Source: CS2-K091 sp035527155 (GTDB lineage Bacteria; Planctomycetota; Phycisphaerae; Sedimentisphaerales; Anaerobacaceae). From it: a stretch of DNA of 12,516 nt. The position numbers and the translations under genes are program-made. Position 1 is the first letter of the stretch. The number at the start of each line of letters is the position of its first letter. The DNA lies in contig DATLBB010000216.1 of NCBI GenBank assembly GCA_035527155.1, positions 1-12,516 on the forward strand. Reading direction: 5' to 3'. The notes under the pieces were generated by a model that was given only the letters and a program-made list of their open reading frames with translations, had not been told where the DNA came from and ran no database searches. Below are positions 1 to 5,671 of this stretch, piece after piece.

Positions 1-202
1 ACTGGAAAGATTCGGACGGGACGGCTCACGGACACGTAGGTTGAGGCTGACTGCTGATAGGGTGAAGAAATAGTTCTTGCTTGCAGAAACAATGCCCGAA
101 AGGGCTGAGGAACTCCGGAAGCGTCTTCACGTCTGGCGCAAGGCCGTAAATGCTCAGATGCCCACACCGAATCCCAAGTACAGCTCTGAGGTTGGAAAAT
201 AG
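1..202 (+). pseudogene. 3' remnant of a sulfatase gene (5' part outside window, frame disrupted)
   Basis: From about position 80 to the TAG at 200-202 the frame reads LAETMPERAEELRK, then LHVWRK, then NAQMPTPNPKY. This is the usual C-terminal tail of arylsulfatase-A-type sulfatases, in which a D-x-GE-x-x-NLA segment is followed by a helix and an M-P-T-x-NP-x-Y motif. Upstream the homology jumps frame: LTAD is read up to 58, GEEIV is read in another frame from 61, and LAETMPER resumes in the first frame. The second shift coincides with a tandem CTTG CTTG at 76-83, which looks like a 4-bp duplication. The original frame meets a TAG at 71-73. Such enzymes are normally secreted and remove sulfate esters from glycans. 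The catalytic N-terminal domain lies outside the window, so decay of the whole gene is inferred from this tail only. Sequencing error is an alternative explanation for the shifts. Confidence 0.75.
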
Positions 203-240
203 GATAGCAGGTATGGGATTAGGTACGCCTGCTATTTATT
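203..240 (+). terminator. Hairpin terminator after the sulfatase remnant
   Basis: ATAGCAGG at 204-211 pairs perfectly with CCTGCTAT at 228-235 (8 bp, extendable by one G-U pair), with a 16-base loop. It is followed by a short T-rich run, TTATT. It begins immediately after the sulfatase stop codon. The loop is long and the T tract imperfect, so it is a plausible but not strong intrinsic terminator. Confidence 0.5.
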
Positions 241-370
241 CGCTTCCCATTTTGTGACGTATTGTCGGACGACACCTAACAAACAACAAATCAACTAAAC
301 TTGATGACTTGACAAAGGTCGTTCCGTATCGTGGTGATGGTGGTCTCTGAATGGAAACTGGCCCAAGGCG
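241..370. other. Intergenic region without recognised features
   Basis: This is the short spacer between the sulfatase remnant on the plus strand and the 3' end of the convergent GH130 gene. I see no coding continuity, RNA gene or strong hairpin in it. A TTGACA at 309-314 has no matching -10 element. Confidence 0.5.
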
Positions 371-1288
371 TTAAGTAATCAGCGAGGCCAAAACTTCGTC
401 AAGTTTTGCCGTGGCCAAACAGGTGCAGCTGTCAGCTGCCCCATAGTACATCCACAGCTCATCGCCTCGAAGCAAGAGGCCCGTAGGGAATACCACGTTT
501 GGTGTTAACCCAGACAATTCGTAGGATGCTTCGGCCTGAAAAACCCAATTGCGTGAGCGAGCGACCATCTTGTGTGGTCTGTCCTTTTCCAAGAGAGCTA
601 CACCGGCTCGATAAACAAGTTGACCGCCATAAGCCTTAACACCGTGGTATATCAGAAGCCAGCCATGTTCCGTGAGAATTGGAGGTGGGCCTGCTCCTAC
701 TTTGGCACCATCCCATGCAGCACCACCAAGCTCAGGCAGCACACAGTGTGGTTCGCCCCAGTGTACCAAATCGGGAGAATAAGCCGACCAGATGTGTTCC
801 ATACCGCCGGCATCTGGACGGTGGAGTGCCGCCCATCGGTCACCAAATTTTTGTGGGAACAGTACCGCGTCTTTGTTGTTTGGAGAAAACAGCAGCCCGA
901 CTCGTTCGGCACGGACAAAATCTTCAGTATGCGCCAATGCCACAGCGGCTCCGTTGGGCGAGTAGGCAGTGTAGGTAATATACCAGCGTTTCTCCGCTGC
1001 TAAATACGTGACGCGTGGGTCTTCACAACCCCACTGTTCGTACCGCCAGTCTTGCTCACCGTAGCGAAGTATCGGCTCTGACTCAAATCTCCAATCTGTT
1101 ACCCCGTTCCTGCTGCGTGCGACATAGATATTCGAGTGCCCGGCATGGTCCTCAACGCGCAGCAGCAGCACAACCTCATCCCCCTGTTCGGAAGCACCGG
1201 GATTTAGTACAGCCGCCGCCGGAAAAGGCAGATCCAAAGGTGAAATGATCGGATTGTCTGAGCATCGGTCAAAAAGTCTTATTTTCAT
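371..1288 (-). CDS. Glycoside hydrolase family 130 protein (probable beta-mannoside/oligosaccharide phosphorylase)
   Basis: The 305-residue product has the GH130 five-bladed beta-propeller motif series throughout. These are NPGA (29-32), RVED (44-47), GCEDPR (87-92), TYTAYS (105-110), NNKDA (137-141), HR (156-157), a K followed by GAGPPPI (196 onward), IYHG (213-216), PNVVFPTG (263-270) and YYGAAD (281-286). Family members phosphorolyse or hydrolyse beta-mannosidic linkages. The conserved H/R, K and H residues match positions that bind phosphate in known phosphorylases, so phosphorolysis giving a sugar 1-phosphate is favoured, but the substrate is not certain. There is no signal peptide, so it should act in the cytoplasm. 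I chose the ATG at 1288, preceded by a GTGAGG ribosome site about 9 bases upstream, over an in-frame TTG at 1312. It converges with the sulfatase remnant and is transcribed alone. The length is normal for the family. Confidence 0.92.
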   Translation of the reverse strand: MKIRLFDRCSDNPIISPLDLPFPAAAVLNPGASEQGDEVVLLLRVEDHAGHSNIYVARSRNGVTDWRFESEPILRYGEQDWRYEQWGCEDPRVTYLAAEKRWYITYTAYSPNGAAVALAHTEDFVRAERVGLLFSPNNKDAVLFPQKFGDRWAALHRPDAGGMEHIWSAYSPDLVHWGEPHCVLPELGGAAWDGAKVGAGPPPILTEHGWLLIYHGVKAYGGQLVYRAGVALLEKDRPHKMVARSRNWVFQAEASYELSGLTPNVVFPTGLLLRGDELWMYYGAADSCTCLATAKLDEVLASLIT

Positions 1289-1342
1289 AGCGACAGCCTC
1301 ACTATCTAACAAGCAGCAATTGTGTTTCGTTGCGACTTCGTC

Positions 1343-1348
1343 AGTATA
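1343..1348 (-). promoter_or_regulatory. Possible -10 element for the GH130 gene
   Basis: Read on the minus strand this is TATACT, a good match to a sigma70 -10 box, about 55 bases upstream of the GH130 ATG. The expected -35 position has only a poor match (ATGCAA), so the assignment is tentative. Confidence 0.3.
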
Positions 1349-1518
1349 CTAACTGTCATACAATTTTGCATCTGGTATTATGAAGTCAACACATTTTTTT
1401 TGGATTCCGGGACCATGCCTTAAACATCGTCCATGCTTATCTTTTGCTTGTCGAGTAGAGATAATATGGTTCCTTCATTTAGGTTTAATTTGTTTTCTCT
1501 GTTTCTCTTCGGAACGAT

Positions 1519-1746
1519 ATGGCTCTCCCAAGTTCTGATATGAACAATACTAATGCAATCTATGACAAGGCCCGGCAACATAAAGTACCGCTCATACGCA
1601 TTCGAGTGCCCGAACAGGAACTGCTTACCGGCCGCATCCTGAACAAATTTCCCACGGGAGTCACGCTTGTACACGACGCCGGGTCTCTCGAAGAGGCACG
1701 ACGTATTATGCAGGCCTATAGAAAGACTTACAGGGAGTTGCAGTAA
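1519..1746 (+). CDS. Short unrecognised ORF, possibly a gene fragment
   Basis: This 75-residue frame starts at ATG 1519 and ends with TAA. I do not recognise it. The residues from KARQHK to the end look like real protein: they have mixed charged helices, an FPTG-x-T-x-VHDAG stretch, and a C-terminal helix reading SLEEARRIM followed by AYRKTYREL. Codon use there resembles that of the neighbouring genes. The N-terminal part is less convincing, and the upstream ribosome site is weak (GGAA only). The frame is closed upstream by a TAA at 1486. It may be the 3' remnant of a longer gene or a small hypothetical gene. A competing 84-residue minus-strand frame (1420-1674) looks less protein-like. Confidence 0.35.
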   Translation: MALPSSDMNNTNAIYDKARQHKVPLIRIRVPEQELLTGRILNKFPTGVTLVHDAGSLEEARRIMQAYRKTYRELQ

Positions 1747-1855
1747 AGCATGCTTCTACTAACTCTACCTCTGTCTTTATTTACTAAAGTGCAAAAACCG
1801 GATTTCTTGAATAAGAGTATGCTGTCTTAAGCCGGGATGGTTTCTATTTTGGGGG

Positions 1856-1883
1856 TTGATATTGGCTGCGGACATGGCATAAT
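1856..1883 (+). promoter_or_regulatory. Candidate sigma70-type promoter for the sugar isomerase-like gene
   Basis: TTGATA (1856-1861) and CATAAT (1878-1883) are separated by 16 bases, and each is one or two mismatches from consensus. It points into the following gene and would give a leader of roughly 95 bases. It was judged by eye only. Confidence 0.4.
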
Positions 1884-1975
1884 GTATCGATAGACGATTC
1901 GGGCCATAGTTAGGATATGGTACACACGCTTTCTGGTGACAACTGGTGCCGTTGTTCAAAGGTATTAGGGACGCT

Positions 1976-1979
1976 GAGG
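1976..1979 (+). promoter_or_regulatory. Ribosome binding site that sets the start at 1985
   Basis: GAGG lies five bases before the ATG at 1985. The longer frame beginning at GTG 1946 has no such element. The shorter form also places the twin-arginine signal at the N terminus, as expected. Confidence 0.65.
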
Positions 1980-1984
1980 TTTAT

Positions 1985-2938
1985 ATGGTTGAGCGAAAAT
2001 TACACCGTCGTGAATTCTGTAAAGCACTGGCTTTTGCCCCCCTGGCTGCGAGCATTAAAATTGCTTCGATGCCAGGTAACAAGCGTGCTATCAAGCTGAG
2101 ATACATTGTTGCATCAAGTATGTACGGTCGGATGAAGCTTTCGGAAATTCTACCAGAGGTTCGCAGGGCCGGTGCTGAGTATATTGATATCTGGCCCGAG
2201 CGTCATGCCAACCAGCGTGAACAGGTCGAAGAAATGGGCCATCAGCAGTTTGCAGCGATGCTGAAGCAACATCGCATCAAGCTCGGTATCCTGACGTGTT
2301 ATGACCTTGGGCCATTTGACCTGCAGGACGAAATGCGAGTCGCCAAAAAGCTCGGCGGTTCCATGGTCGTCTGTGGCAGCCGGGGGCCCGGAAATCTCAA
2401 AGGCGACGCTCTGAAAGCGGCTGTCAGGAAGTTCCTCGAGAAAATGAAACCGCACGTTGCCGCTGCCGAGCAGGTCGGCATCACCATTGGCATAGAAAAC
2501 CACAGCAACAGTTTGATTCAGTCACCCGACTCAATGAGGTGGTTCACCGAGCTCACCGCTTCCAGACATATAGGAATCGCGCTGGCTCCGTATCATCTGC
2601 CGCAAGAGCCGGCACTGATTGCGCGGTTAATTGAAGACCTTGACAAGAGCATCGTACACTTCTATGCGTGGCAGTATGGAATGGGTTGCCATAAGAAACT
2701 TCCCAAGGAGCAGGAATTGCTGCAACTGCCGGGACGCGGCAGGCTGGATTTCGTTCCGATAGTCTCCGCCTTAAACAATATCAATTATAGGGGTTTGACG
2801 GAGATCTTTATGCATCCGGTTCCGCGGGAAATACCAATCCTCCAGACTGCGACACAGGTTACCGCTGAGGTCAATCGTTCCCGCTTATACCTTGAGACCT
2901 CCATGACAAAGGTCTTGAATAATATTGGTGGCGGGTGA
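1985..2938 (+). CDS. Tat-exported xylose-isomerase-like TIM-barrel protein (sugar phosphate isomerase/epimerase family)
   Basis: The 317-residue product begins with a twin-arginine signal: RREFCK at residues 8-13 followed by the hydrophobic stretch ALAFAPLAA. It is therefore probably exported folded to the periplasm. The rest has the pattern of AP-endonuclease-2/xylose-isomerase-like barrels: a GAEYIDIW strand (63-70), an IGIENH strand (168-173, E171), a strand ending in PYH (202-204), H225 in VHFYAW, and a C-terminal LTEIF strand (E273). In the family a Glu-Asp-His-Glu set usually holds a divalent metal. Here the usual D-x-x-H motif reads A201-P-Y-H, so one ligand is missing or moved. The family interconverts ketoses, inositols or related sugars, and the substrate cannot be told from sequence. 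It is probably transcribed alone or with the small split gene downstream. Start choice rests on the GAGG site and Tat motif. Confidence 0.82.
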   Translation: MVERKLHRREFCKALAFAPLAASIKIASMPGNKRAIKLRYIVASSMYGRMKLSEILPEVRRAGAEYIDIWPERHANQREQVEEMGHQQFAAMLKQHRIKLGILTCYDLGPFDLQDEMRVAKKLGGSMVVCGSRGPGNLKGDALKAAVRKFLEKMKPHVAAAEQVGITIGIENHSNSLIQSPDSMRWFTELTASRHIGIALAPYHLPQEPALIARLIEDLDKSIVHFYAWQYGMGCHKKLPKEQELLQLPGRGRLDFVPIVSALNNINYRGLTEIFMHPVPREIPILQTATQVTAEVNRSRLYLETSMTKVLNNIGGG

Positions 2939-3038
2939 TTTGGTAATAGAAAAAAATAACACGTTAGACGGTAAAGAAAGTGCTGATGTCACCATTCGTA
3001 AAATGACAGAGTCAAGCTGTTAGTATCGAGAACAAATA

Positions 3039-3204
3039 ATGGGAAAAAAGGTTGTTGTTATTGTTTTGGTTATCCTGATTGTTAGCTATCCCCGGCAAGC
3101 CCAGAGTCATTCTCCTGAAGTCAGACAGCGATGATTCTACTATGAAGCTTGCCAATGAGCTTATGCGTCAGTTTCGCTTATTTAAAATCAAAGGTAAAGA
3201 ATAA
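3039..3204 (+). pseudogene. Small signal-peptide gene, apparently split by a frameshift
   Basis: An ATG at 3039 opens a 31-residue frame (MGKKVVVIVLVILIVSY and on) that looks like a signal peptide or membrane anchor and stops at TGA 3132-3134. A second frame, shifted by one base, is open from about 3077 to TAA 3202-3204. It reads GKPRVILLKSDSDDS and then MKLANELMRQFRLFKIKGKE, a well-behaved amphipathic C terminus. Joining the two near the CCCC run at about 3089 gives a protein of about 54 residues. This suggests a frameshifted small secreted or membrane protein, or the join of a decayed larger gene. I do not recognise a family. A separate functional 31-residue peptide is the alternative. Confidence 0.35.
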
Positions 3205-3222
3205 GATACGAGAAAGAAGTTT

Positions 3223-5034
3223 ATGGCGAATTTCTACAAGGACAACGATGATATACAGTTTTTGTTCAGGCATATAGACTTAGGTAAATTGGCTGAGACT
3301 GCCGAGGACAATTTTATGTTTGCCAGCGAATTTGACTATGCGCCAGCCAACGGTGATGAAGCGATAAGAAATTATGATATGGTGCTGGAGTCACTCGGGC
3401 AGTTGAGCGGTGAGTTCATCGCTCCGCGGGCTGAAGATGTGGACCGCGAAGGTAATACTCTTAACGAAGACGGCTCGGTAAGCTATGCAAAGGGGACAGC
3501 AGAGAATCTTGAGAAACTTGCCCAGGCGGAAGTAATGGGCTTTACACTGCCCTACCGGTTCGGCGGCCTGAATTTTCCAAACGTTATTTACTCGATGGGG
3601 ATAGAGATTGTCTCGCGGGCAGATGCTGCGCTTATGAATATATTCGGACTGCAGGGAATTTCTGAGACTATCAACGCATTTGCATCGGAAGAAATCAAGC
3701 AGAAGTACCTACACGATTTTTCGGCGGGGAAGGTTACGGGGGCGATGGTGTTGACCGAGCCTGACGCAGGCAGCGATTTGCAGGCAGTGAAGCTGCGGGC
3801 GTACCAGGATGAAGACGGCAAGTGGTTTCTGCATGGCGTAAAGCGGTTTATAACCAATGGCTGCGGTGAGGTGCTGTTAGTATTGGCCCGCAGTGAGCCG
3901 GAGATAAGCGACGGCCGGGGACTGAGCCTGTTTGTCTGCGACAGAGGGCCAACGGTGCATATTCGCCGACTGGAAGACAAACTCGGAATCCACGGCTCAC
4001 CAACATGCGAGATATTTTTTGATAATACGCCGTGCGAGATAATCGGCGACCGCCAGCGCGGGCTTATAACGTACGTTATGAGCCTGATGAACGGAGCACG
4101 CATCGGGATTGCAGCACAATCGGTGGGTATTGCAGAAGCGGCGTTCCGGGTTGCACGCGATTACGCGGCAACAAGGAGACAATTCGCCGTGGTGATTGAA
4201 AAGCTCCCGGCTGTTCGCGATATGTTAATCGATATGAAAGTTGCCATCGAGGCCGGCCGGGCGCTTTTGTATGAAACGTCGCGGATTGTGGATTTGTACG
4301 TTGGATGCACAAAACGGCTCGAAGAAGCACCGCCCGAAGACAAAGCAGAGGCAAAACAGTTAAAGAACGATTCTCGAAAATATAAAAGATACGCAGGGAT
4401 GCTGACGCCTATGAGCAAATATTACTGCAGCGAGATGTGCAACAGGGTTGCGTACGATTCGATTCAGGTCCTCGGCGGCAGCGGCTATATGCGTGACTAT
4501 GCCTGTGAACGGCACGCCCGCGATGCCAGAATTACAACTATCTACGAAGGGACAAGCCAGTTGCAAGTTGTTGCTGCAGTTCGAGGTGTATGTAATGGTA
4601 CAGCAGAGAAGATTATTGAAGAGCTGGCCGGTGAGCAGTTTGAGCCGGAGTTGAAAGATTTGCTTGAGAAACTGGCTGAAGGTACTGAAGAGCTGAAAAA
4701 GGCGATTGCGTTTGTAAAAGAAAACGGCAACGAATATATGGACCTTTACGGCAGAGCGCTGGTCGATATTGCGATAGATTTGATTACGGGGTATCTATTC
4801 TGCGGGCAGGCAAGTACAAAGGTCGATATGGAGATCGCTGCTGCGGAAAACGGCCAGGCTGACAACGGCAGCACTATCTCTATGAGGCAGCGCAAGGCGA
4901 TGATTGCCCGAAGATTTATTACAAAAAACGTAACAAAGATTACAGCACTCACAGAGTCGATTTGCAACGGCGATAGGTCAACGTTCACCGATTATGAAGC
5001 TCTGGTTGGGGGAGTTAGTGAATTAGCGGATTAG
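3223..5034 (+). CDS. Acyl-CoA dehydrogenase, large (~600 residue) type
   Basis: The 603-residue flavoenzyme should oxidise an acyl-CoA to the trans-2-enoyl-CoA in the cytoplasm, passing electrons to electron-transfer flavoprotein. The N-terminal helical domain (about 50-165) is followed by the beta domain with LTEPDAGSD (177-185) and a KRFITNG segment (207-213). The C-terminal helical domain contains ATRRQF (316-321), VLGGSGYMRD (416-425) and IYEGTS (440-445). E442 is the expected catalytic base. A further 150 residues form the extra C-terminal domain typical of the long acyl-CoA dehydrogenases, unlike the ~380-residue short-chain forms. A hydrophilic insert at about 360-390 is rich in Lys and Glu. 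The ATG at 3223 follows a purine-rich GAGAAAGAAG. The last residues, VSELAD, are encoded inside an AT-rich repeat, so the C terminus may have been altered. No ETF or thiolase gene is adjacent, so the substrate is open. Confidence 0.95.
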   Translation: MANFYKDNDDIQFLFRHIDLGKLAETAEDNFMFASEFDYAPANGDEAIRNYDMVLESLGQLSGEFIAPRAEDVDREGNTLNEDGSVSYAKGTAENLEKLAQAEVMGFTLPYRFGGLNFPNVIYSMGIEIVSRADAALMNIFGLQGISETINAFASEEIKQKYLHDFSAGKVTGAMVLTEPDAGSDLQAVKLRAYQDEDGKWFLHGVKRFITNGCGEVLLVLARSEPEISDGRGLSLFVCDRGPTVHIRRLEDKLGIHGSPTCEIFFDNTPCEIIGDRQRGLITYVMSLMNGARIGIAAQSVGIAEAAFRVARDYAATRRQFAVVIEKLPAVRDMLIDMKVAIEAGRALLYETSRIVDLYVGCTKRLEEAPPEDKAEAKQLKNDSRKYKRYAGMLTPMSKYYCSEMCNRVAYDSIQVLGGSGYMRDYACERHARDARITTIYEGTSQLQVVAAVRGVCNGTAEKIIEELAGEQFEPELKDLLEKLAEGTEELKKAIAFVKENGNEYMDLYGRALVDIAIDLITGYLFCGQASTKVDMEIAAAENGQADNGSTISMRQRKAMIARRFITKNVTKITALTESICNGDRSTFTDYEALVGGVSELAD

Positions 5035-5050
5035 TGAATTAAAGATTAGT
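5014..5050 (+). repeat. AT-rich repeat of the TTAGTGAATTAG type, copy 1
   Basis: The segment contains TTAGTGAATTAG, GGATTAGTGAATTA and GATTAG in succession. It overlaps the last codons and stop of the acyl-CoA dehydrogenase gene. A related segment in inverted orientation lies at 9497-9535, sharing the GTGAATTAG core and TTAGC(G)GAATTAG-like units. Confidence 0.55.
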
Positions 5051-5085
5051 CCGTTAAGAGGTAAGATGGCTGGAAATCCAGCAGT

Positions 5086-5465
5086 GTAGTGAAGTTCTAC
5101 AACAAGCATGGCACCGCAGAGCAATGGATCAAAGAGGGCAAATATGCATTGAACTGGACGAGGCTTTCCCGCCATGATTTTGTCGACAATCAGGTCCGTC
5201 TCCAGCTGTCTGCTTTGGCTTAAAATCTTAGCAATTTTTGAGGCGACTGGCATTGCCCAAATCAGCGAAGGAATGGTCGCTGCGAACGCTTAGAGACAAG
5301 CTCGTCAAGATTGGTGACAAGGTGGTCAGGCATTCCCGCTATGTCATATTTCAGATGGCCAAAATGGCTGTGCCGCGTAGCCTTATTTTGCAAATCATTG
5401 ACCGCATCCGGCGATCCGGTTGGTGGCAGCGTCTGCGAGGCCAGGATGACACTCGGCATTGCTGA
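5086..5465 (+). mobile_element. IS1380-family transposase relic (C-terminal part, decayed)
   Basis: Reading from 5086, the translation gives VVKFYNKHGTAEQWIKEGKY, then ALNWTRLSRHDF, then NQVRLQLSALA. This is the conserved C-terminal catalytic region of IS1380-type DDE transposases. An in-frame TAA at 5221-5223 sits where the family has Tyr in ALAYNL. The frame then shifts at the T run at 5235-5239. Adding one T restores NFLRRLALPKSAKEWSLRTL, followed by LRDKLVKIGDKVVRHSRY and a MAKMAVPR segment, to TGA at 5463-5465. The first two thirds of the transposase are absent: the sequence just upstream is the acyl-CoA dehydrogenase end and the AT-rich repeat. No clear terminal inverted repeats were found. 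The element is therefore a dead fragment. It sits directly ahead of the macAB-type operon. Confidence 0.87.
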
Positions 5466-5597
5466 AAAGTGGGTTCTGCAACGGAGTGCAATAGCCGTGC
5501 TATGTCAAAATACTGGGGAAAAGACCATTCTTGGAGTAAATTCTTTTTTATCGGAGCTTTTTGTGACGAACGGTTGGTTGAAGAGGCCAAAAAACTC
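5466..5597. other. Spacer between the transposase relic and the macAB promoter
   Basis: I see no supported gene in this stretch. It may hold the outer end of the insertion element. A small hairpin, ATAGC-CGT-GCTAT, lies around 5491-5503. The short plus-strand frames here continue neither the transposase nor the adaptor protein. Confidence 0.4.
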
Positions 5598-5626
5598 TTG
5601 AAATCTCAACGAAATTCTGGTATATT
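5598..5626 (+). promoter_or_regulatory. Sigma70-type promoter for the macAB-like operon
   Basis: TTGAAA (5598-5603) and TATATT (5621-5626) are separated by exactly 17 bases. Transcription would begin near 5633, about 40 bases before the adaptor start codon at 5672. This makes the in-frame ATG at 5639 an unlikely start. Confidence 0.6.
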
Positions 5627-5671
5627 GGGACTTAAAGCATGCAAGAGTGTTTCCGTATTGAGGGCGATAAT

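Larger units (their letters stand above)
1747..1984. other. Intergenic leader region before the Tat-dependent sugar isomerase gene
   Basis: I see no supported coding content here. The region contains a candidate promoter (1856-1883) about 100 bases before the downstream start codon. The upstream GTG at 1946 could extend the next gene but has no ribosome site. Confidence 0.5.

Noticed and set aside
309..314. TTGACA, a perfect -35 box
   Set aside because: There is no -10-like sequence at the right distance and no gene start downstream on that strand.
572..1003. 143-residue plus-strand frame inside the GH130 gene
   Set aside because: It is antisense to strongly conserved GH130 motifs, with no ribosome site or recognisable domains.
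1130..1612. ATTCGAGTGCCCG occurs in the GH130 gene (about 1130) and in the orphan ORF (about 1600)
   Set aside because: A 13-base match is expected by chance about once in a window of this size, and the surrounding sequence does not match.
1420..1674. 84-residue minus-strand frame overlapping the orphan plus-strand ORF
   Set aside because: It has less protein-like composition, no recognised motif and no clear ribosome site. The plus-strand frame is the better candidate.
3588..4566. Several minus-strand open frames of 60-171 residues opposite the acyl-CoA dehydrogenase gene
   Set aside because: They lie wholly inside a well-supported gene, show no family motifs and have composition typical of antisense shadows.
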